Source of the DNA: Amycolatopsis sp. EV170708-02-1
GTDB lineage: Bacteria > Actinomycetota > Actinomycetes > Mycobacteriales > Pseudonocardiaceae
Direction of reading: 5' to 3'
Length of the DNA: 64,000 nt
NCBI RefSeq assembly: GCF_022479115.1
Contig: NZ_CP092497.1
Location: 6,448,001-6,512,000 of the forward strand
In this document: in pieces, positions 17,683-26,559 of the stretch
Layout of the letters: every line of letters starts with the position of its first letter
Numbering within the stretch: position 1 is the first letter of the stretch
Position numbers and translations under genes: made by a program
Notes under the pieces: generated by a model
What the model was told of the DNA's origin: nothing
The model's database searches: none
What the model saw: the letters and a program-made list of their open reading frames with translations, nothing else

Positions 17683-18552
17683 CTAGACGCGGTTGGTGGT
17701 GAAGCTGGCGAAGTAGCCGGCCGCCATGTCCTCGTCGCCGTGTCCGGCCTCGGACGCGCGTGCGAAGCGGGCTCGCCCGGCTTCGACGGCGTCCATCCGG
17801 ACGCCCGCGCGGGCCGCGGCCGCCAGGACCAGCCGGGCGTCCTTCTCGGCGTTGTCGACCGAGAAGGCGGTGGTGTAGTCGTCGTTGAGGATCGCGGCGG
17901 ATTTGGCCTGGAAGTAGCCGTTGTCCATCGGGCCGCCGGTGACGACGTCGACGAAGTGCCGCGGGTCGACACCGAGCCCTTCGGCCAGCGCCAGCGCCTC
18001 GCCGACACCGTGGGTCAGCGCGATCACCCAGGTGTTCAGCACCAGCTTGAGCCTGCTCGCCGCGCCGGTGCGGCCGTCTTCGCCGACCCACAGGGTGCGC
18101 TTGCCGATCGCGTCGAACAGTGGCTGGACGGTCTCACGCGCGCCGGCCGCGCCCGCCGCCAGCACGATCAGCTGGCCCTGTTCGGCGGGCTGGCGGGTGC
18201 CCTGCACCGGCGCGTCGACGAAGACGAGCCCCTGCTCGTCGGCGTACGCGGCCAGCTCGTCGACGGCGTCGCCGACGGTGCTGAGCTGCACCCAGATCGT
18301 GCCCGCGGCGGGGGCGGCCGCGCGGATCGCCTCCAGCACCGCCGGGCCGTCCGTGAGGACCGTGATCACGACCGGCGCGCCCTCGACGGCTTCCGCGGCG
18401 CTCCCGGCGACCTCGACACCGTGCTCGGCGAGGGCTTCGGCCTTCGCCGCGGTGCGGTTCCAGGCCCGGACCGCGAATCCGGCCTTGCTCAGGTTGCGCG
18501 CGACCGGGGCGCCGATGATTCCGGTGCCGAGCACCGCGACGGTCTCCGTCAT
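17683..18552 (-). CDS. 3-hydroxyisobutyrate dehydrogenase-family oxidoreductase
   Basis: 289 aa. An N-terminal NADP-type Rossmann fold (VLGTGIIGAPVARNL) is followed by the beta-hydroxyacid dehydrogenase signature DAPVQGTRQPAEQGQL and the catalytic lysine region RLKLVLNTWV. The family reduces or oxidises small beta-hydroxyacids or imines. The substrate is uncertain. It converges on iolD and lies downstream of a TetR gene on the same strand, which may control it. Confidence 0.8.
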   Translation of the reverse strand: MTETVAVLGTGIIGAPVARNLSKAGFAVRAWNRTAAKAEALAEHGVEVAGSAAEAVEGAPVVITVLTDGPAVLEAIRAAAPAAGTIWVQLSTVGDAVDELAAYADEQGLVFVDAPVQGTRQPAEQGQLIVLAAGAAGARETVQPLFDAIGKRTLWVGEDGRTGAASRLKLVLNTWVIALTHGVGEALALAEGLGVDPRHFVDVVTGGPMDNGYFQAKSAAILNDDYTTAFSVDNAEKDARLVLAAAARAGVRMDAVEAGRARFARASEAGHGDEDMAAGYFASFTTNRV

Positions 18553-18650
18553 GAGTTGCCTGCTCCTCGCCGATAGTGGAATGAACGTTAAAGAACGCGG
18601 CCCGGAAAAATCCGGGTGCGCGCTGGGGTTCTGTCACGAAACCTGGAACA

Positions 18651-19229
18651 TCACAACGCCTGGATGGTGGTTTCGACTACCTGGGTGAGCGCCTGCCGGT
18701 CCGCGGTCTTGCCCAGCACCCGCAGGCCGTACATCGCGGCGAGGGTGAACCTCGCCAACGCCCTCGGATCCCGCTCGCCGCCGATCTCGCCCTGCTCCCG
18801 CGCGGCGGCGAACTCGGCGTGGAACGCGTTCTCCACGCGCTCGAAGTTGTGGCGGACGCGGGCGGTGACCTCGTCGTCGATGCCGCCGAGTTCGAGGGCG
18901 GCGTTGACCGCCAAGCAGCCGCGATGCGCGTCGGACGAATCCAGCTCGTCGTCGACGACGTCCATGAGGACCCGTCTGATCCGCGCCCGGATGGTGCCCG
19001 GCGCGGCCAGCATCTCCTCGACCCGGGTGGCGGACGTCTCCTCGTAGCGGCGAAGCGCCTGGCTGAACAGCTGCTGCTTGCCCGAAAACGTGTTGTACAG
19101 GCTGCCCCGCCCGAGCCCGGTGCCGTCGACCAGGTCCTGGGCCGACGTGGCGGCGTACCCCTTGCGCCAGAACGTGCCGACCGCGGCGTCGAGCACCTCG
19201 GTGGGATCGAAACCCTTGGGGCGGGGCAT
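18651..19229 (-). CDS. TetR family transcriptional regulator
   Basis: 192 aa. N-terminal TetR DNA-binding domain (EVLDAAVGTFWRKGYAATSAQDLVDGTGLGRGSLYNTF) and an AcrR-like C-terminal helix bundle. The ATG at 19229 starts MPRPKGFDP, the usual short basic leader. A TetR-like half-palindrome (TGTAACGATC) lies 21 bp upstream. It may regulate itself, the dehydrogenase downstream, and the neighbouring isomerase/indigoidine genes; the last is inference. Confidence 0.85.
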   Translation of the reverse strand: MPRPKGFDPTEVLDAAVGTFWRKGYAATSAQDLVDGTGLGRGSLYNTFSGKQQLFSQALRRYEETSATRVEEMLAAPGTIRARIRRVLMDVVDDELDSSDAHRGCLAVNAALELGGIDDEVTARVRHNFERVENAFHAEFAAAREQGEIGGERDPRALARFTLAAMYGLRVLGKTADRQALTQVVETTIQAL

Positions 19230-19249
19230 GCCGCCAGCATCCCATGTTC

Positions 19250-19264
19250 TGTAACGATCAGTCA
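19250..19264. promoter_or_regulatory. Possible TetR operator
   Basis: TGTAACGATCAGTCA upstream of the TetR start carries the half-site TGTAACGATC that is common in AcrR/TetR operators, but the right half is degenerate. Confidence 0.4.
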
Positions 19265-19272
19265 AATACCGG

Positions 19273-20019
19273 TCAATGCTCCGCCAGCAGGGAGCCGAAG
19301 CCGGGTACGCGATCGGCGACACCGTTCTGGCGCAGGGCGTGCCAGTACAGGACGACGTTGTTCGAGAGGACCGGTTTGCCGAGCCAGAACTCGGCGGCCG
19401 CCGCGAGCCGCGCCATGGCGACGTTGGTGCCGACCTGCACGATGGCTTCGACGTCGGCATGGTCGATCTCCTTGACCGCGTCACGGAGCACGGTCTCGGG
19501 GACGTGGGAGATCATGGCCGGGCTGGGCATGCCGAGGCCGTGGAGGCGCAGCAGGTCGTAGCCGTTGTCGGCGAAGAAGCGGCGCACCGGATCATCGCCG
19601 ACCGGCAGGTACGGCGTGATGACCGCGATCCGGCGGACGCCGTGTGCCGCGAGCGCGGCGTTGATCGCGTCCGGGCTCATGGTCACCGGACGGCCGCCCG
19701 CGGCCTCCCGCATCGTGTGAAGGACGCGGCTGTGCGCCTCCGTTCCCTCCCAATGACTTTCCGGGGAGACCGCGATGATCACACAGTCGGGATCGCAGCC
19801 GACGACACCGCGGATCGCCGGCCGTGTGGACCGCCGGATCCCGTGCATGACGTGCTCGAACCCGGGTTCGTCGACCATCGGGTCGTCGTCGATCACCATC
19901 CGGCCGGTGTGGTTGGTGACGCCGTCGGGGCGCAGCGCGTCCAGTTCCGGCTGCGCCGAGGTGTTGGTGGACGGGACGACGACGCCGACCTTGAGGCGGG
20001 GACCGAGGGAGTCGGGCAC
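19273..20019 (-). CDS. Maleate isomerase/arylmalonate decarboxylase-like protein lacking both catalytic Cys
   Basis: 248 aa, Asp/Glu racemase superfamily. The family N-terminus is clear (KVGVVVPSTNTSAQPELDAL). In this family two cysteines flank the active site. Here the first position reads VIIAVSPESHW, with Val where Cys is expected, and the second reads VQVGTNVAM, with Gly in place of the SCTN cysteine. Only Cys75 and Cys79 remain, outside those positions as I align them. A two-Cys racemisation is therefore unlikely. GTG start at 20019, 12 bp after indC, so almost certainly in its operon. Function unknown. Confidence 0.7.
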   Translation of the reverse strand: MPDSLGPRLKVGVVVPSTNTSAQPELDALRPDGVTNHTGRMVIDDDPMVDEPGFEHVMHGIRRSTRPAIRGVVGCDPDCVIIAVSPESHWEGTEAHSRVLHTMREAAGGRPVTMSPDAINAALAAHGVRRIAVITPYLPVGDDPVRRFFADNGYDLLRLHGLGMPSPAMISHVPETVLRDAVKEIDHADVEAIVQVGTNVAMARLAAAAEFWLGKPVLSNNVVLYWHALRQNGVADRVPGFGSLLAEH

Positions 20020-20031
20020 TGGCGCTTCTCC

Positions 20032-23000
20032 TTAGCTCAGCCGGGCACGGATCGCCGAAACCAGTTCGGCGACCCCGTTCTCCTTGAGGACGCTGTAGTG
20101 ATCGCCTTCGAGCGTCACCACCTCCGGGGGCGTGGCCGAGTACCCGGAGCTGTTCTCGACGAACGAGTAGTCGTCGCCGTCGGCCTTGAACAGCGTCACC
20201 CGCGCCGCGATCTGCCGCCGCGCGAGTTCACGGAAGGTGTAGTCGAACTCGTAGGTCTCCTCGACGATCCGGACGATCCGCCGGATCAGCGGCTCGCCGA
20301 GTGTGGGCAGCAGCTTCGCCACGAAGGCCACGAAGCCGTCTTCGTCGCGAACGGTTTCCCGGCAGGCCACCGTTTCCGGCCCGGAGATCGATCCGAGGAA
20401 GACCGACAGCAGGATCGTCAGGTACGCCGGGTTCGAGTAGCTCGCCACCCGCTCCCCGCCGCCCTCGACCCGGGGATTGCCCGGGCAGATCAGCAGCAGA
20501 TCGGCCACCCGCTGCCCCTGCTGTTCCAGTTGCCACGCCGTTTCGAACGCCACCCGCGCGCCGAACGAGTAGCCCCACAGCGTGTACGGCCCCTCCGGCT
20601 GGACGCGCCGGATCTCGGCGACGTCGGCCTTCGCCATCTCCTCGACGGTGGCGTACGGCGTCTCGCCGGCGTTGATCCCGTGGGCCTGCACGCCGTAGAA
20701 GGGCCGCCCCAGGCCGCTTTCCGAAGCGAGCGACCGCAGGTTCATCGGATAGCCGCCGAGGCCGGGCCAGCAGAACACCGGGTGGCCACCGCCGGTCGCC
20801 AACGGGACCAGCCGTGACGACGGCTCGGCGGAGTCCTCGCCGATACGGGCAGCCAGGTCGGCCAGCTTCGGGCATTCGAAGACGACCTGCAGCGGCAGCC
20901 GGGTGCCGTACTCGCGATTGATCCGGTTCACCAGGGAGACCGCGGTCAGCGAGTTGCCGCCCGCGGCGAAGAAGTCGTCGCGCGCCGAGACGTCGTCGTA
21001 GTTCAGTGCCTTGCCCCACACCCCGGCCAGCCAGCATTCATGGCTCGTCGAAGGAGCGACGTACGGCGCGCCCCCGCTCGCGGAGCGGACGGCGTCGGTC
21101 TCCGCCAGCGCGTGCGCGTCGACCTTTCCGTTGGCGGTCAACGGCAATGTGTCCAGCACCAGCACCCGGTTCGGGATCATGTAGTCGGGCAGGATGCTCG
21201 CGAGTTCGTCGCGGATGAGCTCGGCCGGGCCCTTCATGTGCACGGCGTCTTCGCGCATGCCCTCGCTGAGCACCTGCTCCGGGCTCACCTTGCCGCCGAG
21301 GAAGAAGTACGACGGCCCCGGGGCGATCCCTTGCCCGGCGAGGATGTCGTCGACCCGCCGGGCGGCGGGCAGTGGATGGCCGCTCTTCGAGCTGTAGCCC
21401 GACGACATGAAACCGAACCCCGAATCGTTGCGCTGCAAGTGATGCAGCTTCGCGCCGAGGCCGATGTACGCCAGCCGCTCGTCGGCCGTGCGGCTCACCG
21501 CGGTGATACCGAAGGCGGCGCGCCCGTACACCTGCTGGTTGATCGCGATCACGTGTTTGGCCTCGATCAGGTCGCCGGAGATCCGTTCGAAGTCCCCATC
21601 GCGCCAGCGGTAGGTACCGGCGGGCAGGCCCTCGACGCGGCCCGGATGAGCCTGCACGAACAGTTCGATGTCGTCCCACCGGCGCTCGCCTTCGTCGGCG
21701 TGCAAGGAGAACGTACCGAGGTAGTGGTCTTCGGCCGCGGCACCCGCCCGCGCGGAGACCGCGGGATCGGACGCCGCCGGGCTGATCGTGAGGCCGTATC
21801 CGGGCAGGATCTCCTCGAACACCCCGACCATATGGCCCGTCTCGAATTCGAGGACCTCGCGGATGTTGTTCTTGTAGACCGGTTCGATGGCACCGGTGCG
21901 GCCGATGAAGTGCACCGAGTGGCCATCAGCGATGTTCGCGCCGATCCGGACCAGCTTGTGGTCGAGGGGGTGGTAGTAGTACAGCCCGGCGCCGAGGCCG
22001 TCGAGACCGCTGGTCTCCAGGTACAGCTGCGTCGCGTACAGCGCGCCCGGCGACGCGTACGCGTACTTCGGCAGCAGCCGCTCGTCGCTGCGGAACCGGC
22101 CGAACCACCGCAACAGCTCACCCAGTTCGGCGAACGCGAGTTCGCCGGGTTCGCGCGAACACGTGCGAACCGGCCCCGGTGTCAGGAGCGCGGCGAGGTC
22201 GTCGCGGGTGACCTCGCCTCCCTCGTAGTAGCGATACGTCTTGCGGGCGAACACTTCCCGCCGCTGAAGAGCGGTTTCCCGCTTACCCGGCAACGCGACG
22301 GCGGGGCGATCGGCGAGGTCGCGGACGCCGGGATTCGACAGCTGCGCCTTGACCTGCAGTTTGCTGGCCTTCGACTGGTGATGCCCGCCGTGGTTGCCCT
22401 GATCCATCACCGCGGCTTCGCGCGGATTCAGCTCCACGCAGGCGACGAGAGCCTTCGAGCCGGTCCGCGCGTCGTCGGTCACCACCGCGGCGGCCCGGCG
22501 CACCCACGTGTGCTCCTCGATCGCTACCGCGATCTCGTCCAGCTCGACGCGGTAGCCGCGCAGTTTGACCTGGTTGTCGGCGCGGCCGGCGAACTGGAGG
22601 GTGCCGTCCGGGTTCCACTGGACGAGGTCACCGGTGCGGTACAGCCGCCCGGTCGGCACGAACGGGTTCGGCACGAACTTCTCGGCCGTCTGCTCCGGCC
22701 GGTTCAGGTAGCCCCGCGCGAGCTGCACACCGCCGATGTACAGCTCACCCGTCTCCCCGATGTCGACCGGGGACAAGGCGGCGTCGAGCACGAAGCACTG
22801 GGTGTTGTCGACCGGCACGCCGATCGGGACCGTTCCGGCGCTCTCGCCGATCGTTTCCGGATCGACGACGTGGGCGGTCGCGTTGATCGTGCACTCTGTC
22901 GGCCCGTAGAGGTTGATCAGCCGTGCCGACGGCAGCTCACCGGCGATCTCCTTGGCCAGCCGCCGGGAGAGCGCCTCGCCTCCGGAGAACAGTTTCCGCA

Positions 23001-23817
23001 GCGTGGCGCAGGTCGAGAAGCGCTCGGTGTCGAGCAGCGCCTGCAGCAGTGTCGGGACGCACTGCAAAGTCGTGACGCCGTGCTTCACCACCGTGTCGAT
23101 CAGGGCTTCGGGATCCCGGAAACTCCCGGGCGCGCTCATCACCACGCGGGCGCCGGCGGCGGGCGCGAGGATCTCCCATTGCGCGGCGTCGAAGCTCATC
23201 GGTGTCTTCTGCAGCACCGTGACGCTCGGATCCAGGTGACCGCAGGCCTGCAACCAGCGCAGCTGCGACACGACACTGTGATGCTCGATCATCACGCCCT
23301 TCGGTTTCCCGGTGCTGCCGGAGGTGTAGATGACGTACGCGAGCGAGTCCGGCCGAGGGCCGCGCGGCGCTTCTCCGGTCGCACCGCAGTCGGTCACCGA
23401 GACGAGCCGTGTCCCGGCGGGCACCAGCCCGGCCAGGCGTCCGGCGAGGTGCGGCTGAGTGACGACGACGCCGGTGCCGCTGTCTTCGAGCATGTACCGC
23501 AGCCGGTCTTCCGGATATTCCGGGGACAACGGCAGATAAGCGGCCCCGGAGGCGAGAATGCCCCACGCGCCGGTCATCAGGTCCGCGGAGGGCTCGACGT
23601 GCAGGCCGACGGTGTCGTCCGCGCCTATTCCCAGATCCGCGAGATACGCGGCGAGTGCCGTGCTCGTTTCTTCGAGTTCGCGAAAGGTCGTTTCCCGGTC
23701 GCCGTCGACGACGGCGACCGCCTCCGGCCGCATGGCCGACCAGTACCCGAGCAGATCGGTGAGGCAGGTGCCGGAACGGACACTATGCGGCGGTGCGAGG
23801 TTGTCGATCGGTGGCAT
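20032..23817 (-). CDS. indC: Indigoidine synthetase, single-module NRPS (A-Ox-T-TE)
   Basis: 1261 aa, close in length and order to BpsA/IndC (about 1280). Adenylation domain: YTSGSTGKPKG 164-174, NLYGPTE 302-308, YRTGDL 393-398, GRADNQVKLRGYRVE 411-425. A flavin-dependent oxidase of the SagB/McbC type is inserted at about 470-870 (MDQGNHGGHH, YASPGALYATQ, GFMSSGYSSKSG). The A10 lysine sits in LPLTANGKVD 891-900. Carrier Ser956 is in AAGGNSL and thioesterase Ser1084 in WGYSFG. The family cyclises and oxidises two L-glutamines to the blue pigment indigoidine. ATG 23817 (GGGGG upstream) is preferred over 23823. A phosphopantetheinyl transferase is needed and is not in the window. Confidence 0.95.
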   Translation of the reverse strand: MPPIDNLAPPHSVRSGTCLTDLLGYWSAMRPEAVAVVDGDRETTFRELEETSTALAAYLADLGIGADDTVGLHVEPSADLMTGAWGILASGAAYLPLSPEYPEDRLRYMLEDSGTGVVVTQPHLAGRLAGLVPAGTRLVSVTDCGATGEAPRGPRPDSLAYVIYTSGSTGKPKGVMIEHHSVVSQLRWLQACGHLDPSVTVLQKTPMSFDAAQWEILAPAAGARVVMSAPGSFRDPEALIDTVVKHGVTTLQCVPTLLQALLDTERFSTCATLRKLFSGGEALSRRLAKEIAGELPSARLINLYGPTECTINATAHVVDPETIGESAGTVPIGVPVDNTQCFVLDAALSPVDIGETGELYIGGVQLARGYLNRPEQTAEKFVPNPFVPTGRLYRTGDLVQWNPDGTLQFAGRADNQVKLRGYRVELDEIAVAIEEHTWVRRAAAVVTDDARTGSKALVACVELNPREAAVMDQGNHGGHHQSKASKLQVKAQLSNPGVRDLADRPAVALPGKRETALQRREVFARKTYRYYEGGEVTRDDLAALLTPGPVRTCSREPGELAFAELGELLRWFGRFRSDERLLPKYAYASPGALYATQLYLETSGLDGLGAGLYYYHPLDHKLVRIGANIADGHSVHFIGRTGAIEPVYKNNIREVLEFETGHMVGVFEEILPGYGLTISPAASDPAVSARAGAAAEDHYLGTFSLHADEGERRWDDIELFVQAHPGRVEGLPAGTYRWRDGDFERISGDLIEAKHVIAINQQVYGRAAFGITAVSRTADERLAYIGLGAKLHHLQRNDSGFGFMSSGYSSKSGHPLPAARRVDDILAGQGIAPGPSYFFLGGKVSPEQVLSEGMREDAVHMKGPAELIRDELASILPDYMIPNRVLVLDTLPLTANGKVDAHALAETDAVRSASGGAPYVAPSTSHECWLAGVWGKALNYDDVSARDDFFAAGGNSLTAVSLVNRINREYGTRLPLQVVFECPKLADLAARIGEDSAEPSSRLVPLATGGGHPVFCWPGLGGYPMNLRSLASESGLGRPFYGVQAHGINAGETPYATVEEMAKADVAEIRRVQPEGPYTLWGYSFGARVAFETAWQLEQQGQRVADLLLICPGNPRVEGGGERVASYSNPAYLTILLSVFLGSISGPETVACRETVRDEDGFVAFVAKLLPTLGEPLIRRIVRIVEETYEFDYTFRELARRQIAARVTLFKADGDDYSFVENSSGYSATPPEVVTLEGDHYSVLKENGVAELVSAIRARLS

Positions 23818-23985
23818 GGCCATCCCCCAGTACGAATTCCGTGGGTTTCGTTTCCCTTGCCAAAGGAGTGACGCGGTCTTCGCGAGATACCGGCCGCTGA
23901 ACGAGAACGCACGGCCGTTCCTTCTTTGCCACCCTTTGGGGCGACCGCTCTCTTTCGTGCGCTCGATTCCGCCACAATCGAACGC

Positions 23986-24852
23986 ATGATTCCCACTTTC
24001 GTCTTCGTGCACGGTTCGGGGAGCTCGGCGCATTCCTGGTCGGCCACTCAGCGGGAAATGGCGGCCAGGGGGCATCGGACGTTCGCGGTCGACCTGCCCG
24101 GCCGGGGCGCGGGATTCACCAGGGCCTATCACGAACAGGACCTCGAAACCTTCGCGGCCGAGCCGTCGGTGATGAGCGGCCTGACCGGGGAGGACTTCGT
24201 CCGGCCGGTCGTCGAGGCGGTCCAGCGGGTGCGTCACCACGGGCCGGTCTACCTCGTCGCGCACAGTTTCGGCGGGCTCCCGGTGACCGCCGCCGCCAAC
24301 GCGATCCCCGAACTGATCGACCGGGTCGTCTACATCGCCGCCCAGTGCCCGGTGGACCGCGCGCCCGGCGAGTACCCGGCGCTGCCCGTGTGGTCGACGT
24401 CGGCGCTCTTCCCCGCGACAGCCCCGCTTCTCGTCGGCGACCCGTCGCGACAGGGGTTCGTCCGGGTCAATTGGCGTGGCGCCGACCGGGCCCAGCGCGA
24501 CGCGCTGCGGAAGGCCATCGCCGCCGAACTCACCGAGGAGGAGTATCTCCAGGTCGTCGTCACGAGCCAGCCGGACGAGGTGTTCTGGCTGACCGGGCAG
24601 GAATGGGATCTTCGCGCGGACAAGGACTCCTGGGGCCTGATCCCGCGCACGTTCGTCCGGCTGACCGAAGACCGGTCGATGCCGCTCGCCGCGCAAGACC
24701 TCTACATCGCCGAGGGCGACGCGCTCACGCCGGACAACCCGTTCGACGTCCACGACCTCGCGAGCAGCCACGCCGGATTCTTCCGGCGGCCCACCGGCCT
24801 GGCCGCGATCCTCGACGGCCTCAGCGTCCGAGCAGGCGCCGGATCTCGGTGA
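23986..24852 (+). CDS. Alpha/beta hydrolase
   Basis: 288 aa. Oxyanion-hole block VFVHGSGSSAHSW near residue 5, nucleophile elbow AHSFGG, and a late SSHAGFF with the probable catalytic histidine: a salicylate-esterase/hydroxynitrile-lyase-like fold. It is divergent from indC over a shared 168-bp promoter region, which suggests but does not prove a link. Its last 32 bp overlap the 3' end of the convergent monooxygenase gene. Confidence 0.8.
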   Translation: MIPTFVFVHGSGSSAHSWSATQREMAARGHRTFAVDLPGRGAGFTRAYHEQDLETFAAEPSVMSGLTGEDFVRPVVEAVQRVRHHGPVYLVAHSFGGLPVTAAANAIPELIDRVVYIAAQCPVDRAPGEYPALPVWSTSALFPATAPLLVGDPSRQGFVRVNWRGADRAQRDALRKAIAAELTEEEYLQVVVTSQPDEVFWLTGQEWDLRADKDSWGLIPRTFVRLTEDRSMPLAAQDLYIAEGDALTPDNPFDVHDLASSHAGFFRRPTGLAAILDGLSVRAGAGSR

Positions 24853-25879
24853 CGGCCGCGCGGCCCGCCCGGTTCGCGCCGACGGTGCTGGCGGACGGCC
24901 CGTAGCCGACCAGGTGCAGCCGCGGTTCGGCGACGACGCGGGTGCCGTCCATCCGGATCCCGCCCCCGGCGGCACGCAGCCGCAGCGGCGCGAGATGGTC
25001 GATCGCGGCGCGGAACCCGGTGGCCCACAGGATGACGTCGGCGGGCTCGAAGGTGCCGTCCGCCCACTCCACACCGTCCGGCGTGATCCGGTGGAACATC
25101 GGGCGGCGGTCGAGGATGCCGGCGTCCAGCCCCGCGCGTACTTCGGGGGTCACGGCCAGATCGGTCACGCTGACGACGCTTTCCGGCGGCAGGCCCTGGC
25201 GGACGCGACGGTCGACCTTCGCGACGGCCTCACGACCCCAGTCCTCGCTGAAGGGCTCTTCGCGCCACACCGGCGGGCGCCGGGTCACCCAGCGGGTCGA
25301 GCGCGCGAACGGCGCGATCTCCAGCAGCAGCTGGACGGCCGACGAACCACCGCCGACCACGACGACCCGCTTCCCGCGGAAGTCCCCGGCGCCGGTGTAG
25401 TCGGCGGTGTGCAGCTGGCGGCCGCGGAAGGTCTCCTGCCCGGGATAGTGCGGCCAGAACGGCCGGTCCCAGGTGCCGGTCGCGCTGATCACCGCCCGCG
25501 CGGCCCAGGTCTCCGTCGCGCTCGCCACGACCAGCCGATCGTCCTCGGCGCTGACCGACAAGACATCGACCGGACGATGGACCGGGAGGTCGTAGGTACG
25601 TTCGAAGCGGCCGAAGTACTCGGAGACGACGTCGGCGGCGGGCAGCTTCGGATCCGGGGTGCCGAAGGCCATCCCGGGGAGGTCGTAGAAGCCGTGCACC
25701 CTCTCGACGATCAGCGAAGGCCAGCGGTACTGCCACGCGCCGCCAGGCCGTTTGCCGTGGTCGAGCACGACGAAACCCGCCTCGTTGGCGAATCCCGCGC
25801 GGCGCAGGTGATACGCCGCCGACAGACCGGCCTGGCCCGCCCCGATCACCGCCACGTCGACTTCGTGATCCGCCTTCAT
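24821..25879 (-). CDS. Flavin-containing monooxygenase-like NAD(P)/FAD oxidoreductase
   Basis: 352 aa. It has an FAD-binding Rossmann motif at the start (VIGAGQAGLSAAYHL), a second dinucleotide motif VVVVGGGSSAVQ near the middle, and the ATGF signature near the C-terminus (ILWATGFRAAIDHL). This is the layout of group B/FMO-like oxidases and YczJ/CzcO-type flavoproteins. It begins 27 bp after the coxG stop on the same strand, so it is probably the last gene of the Mo-hydroxylase operon. Substrate unknown. Confidence 0.78.
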   Translation of the reverse strand: MKADHEVDVAVIGAGQAGLSAAYHLRRAGFANEAGFVVLDHGKRPGGAWQYRWPSLIVERVHGFYDLPGMAFGTPDPKLPAADVVSEYFGRFERTYDLPVHRPVDVLSVSAEDDRLVVASATETWAARAVISATGTWDRPFWPHYPGQETFRGRQLHTADYTGAGDFRGKRVVVVGGGSSAVQLLLEIAPFARSTRWVTRRPPVWREEPFSEDWGREAVAKVDRRVRQGLPPESVVSVTDLAVTPEVRAGLDAGILDRRPMFHRITPDGVEWADGTFEPADVILWATGFRAAIDHLAPLRLRAAGGGIRMDGTRVVAEPRLHLVGYGPSASTVGANRAGRAAVTEIRRLLGR

Positions 25880-25906
25880 ACCGGGTTCAACGGCTCCCGG
25901 AAGCAG

Positions 25907-26539
25907 CTATTTCGTCCGCTGCGTCACAGCCCGCACGATGGCGACGACGAGGAGCACCCCGGCGAGCACCACCAGCACCGGAGCCACCCGTTTGACCACG
26001 GATTCGCCCGCGTACTCCATCAGGTCGATGGCTTCGCCCTCCGTCACCGGCTTGACCGCTTGCAACGGCGGGCGTTCCTGGGGCTTCTCGGGTTCGGGAG
26101 TGCCGAGTTTTCCGGACAGGCACTCCGCGAACGAGTCGAGGATCTTGCCGCCGACCTCGGAGATCATCCCCCGCCCGAACTGCGCCGGCTTACCGGTGAC
26201 CGCCAGGTCGGTGGCGACGGCGCCATGGGTGACGCCGTCCTTCTCGGTCAGGGTGAGCGTCACCGTCGCCGACGCCGTGCCCGCCCCTCGCGCGTCTTTG
26301 CCTGCGGCCTTGATCACCACTTTCTTCGCGTCGGCGTCCTTCTCGACGAAATGGCCGGTTCCCTTGTAGAGCAGGGAGATCGGCCCGAGCTTGACCTTCA
26401 CCGTGCCTTTGAAGGCGTCCCCGTCGACTTCGGTGACGGTGGCGCCCGGCATGCACGGCGCCACCCGTTCCGGGTCGACGACGGCCTTCCAGACCTCGCC
26501 GACCGGGGCGGGAACGGTGAATTCGTGGTCGAGCCGCAC
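25907..26539 (-). CDS. coxG: CoxG-like SRPBCC protein with C-terminal membrane anchor
   Basis: 210 aa. The N-terminal START/SRPBCC fold typical of CoxG (EFTVPAPVGEVWKAVVDPERVAPCMPGA) is followed by a linker and a C-terminal hydrophobic helix (VLVVLAGVLLVVAIVRAV) ending in basic residues. In Oligotropha, CoxG helps recruit CO dehydrogenase to the membrane. Here it would anchor or assist the hydroxylase encoded immediately upstream. It sits 20 bp after coxM. Confidence 0.82.
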   Translation of the reverse strand: MRLDHEFTVPAPVGEVWKAVVDPERVAPCMPGATVTEVDGDAFKGTVKVKLGPISLLYKGTGHFVEKDADAKKVVIKAAGKDARGAGTASATVTLTLTEKDGVTHGAVATDLAVTGKPAQFGRGMISEVGGKILDSFAECLSGKLGTPEPEKPQERPPLQAVKPVTEGEAIDLMEYAGESVVKRVAPVLVVLAGVLLVVAIVRAVTQRTK

Positions 26540-26559
26540 GGGCCGACCTCCCTTCTGAC

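Noticed and set aside
20032..23817. Multi-module nonribosomal peptide pathway
   Set aside because: There is one adenylation and one carrier domain and no condensation domain; the oxidase insertion and thioesterase identify the single-module indigoidine type.
23818..25074. A reading frame that extends indC upstream to 25074
   Set aside because: The extension lies antisense to the hydrolase and within the monooxygenase gene, and is rich in Arg, Gly and Pro as expected of out-of-frame high-GC DNA. The MPPIDN start with GGGGG upstream is sufficient.
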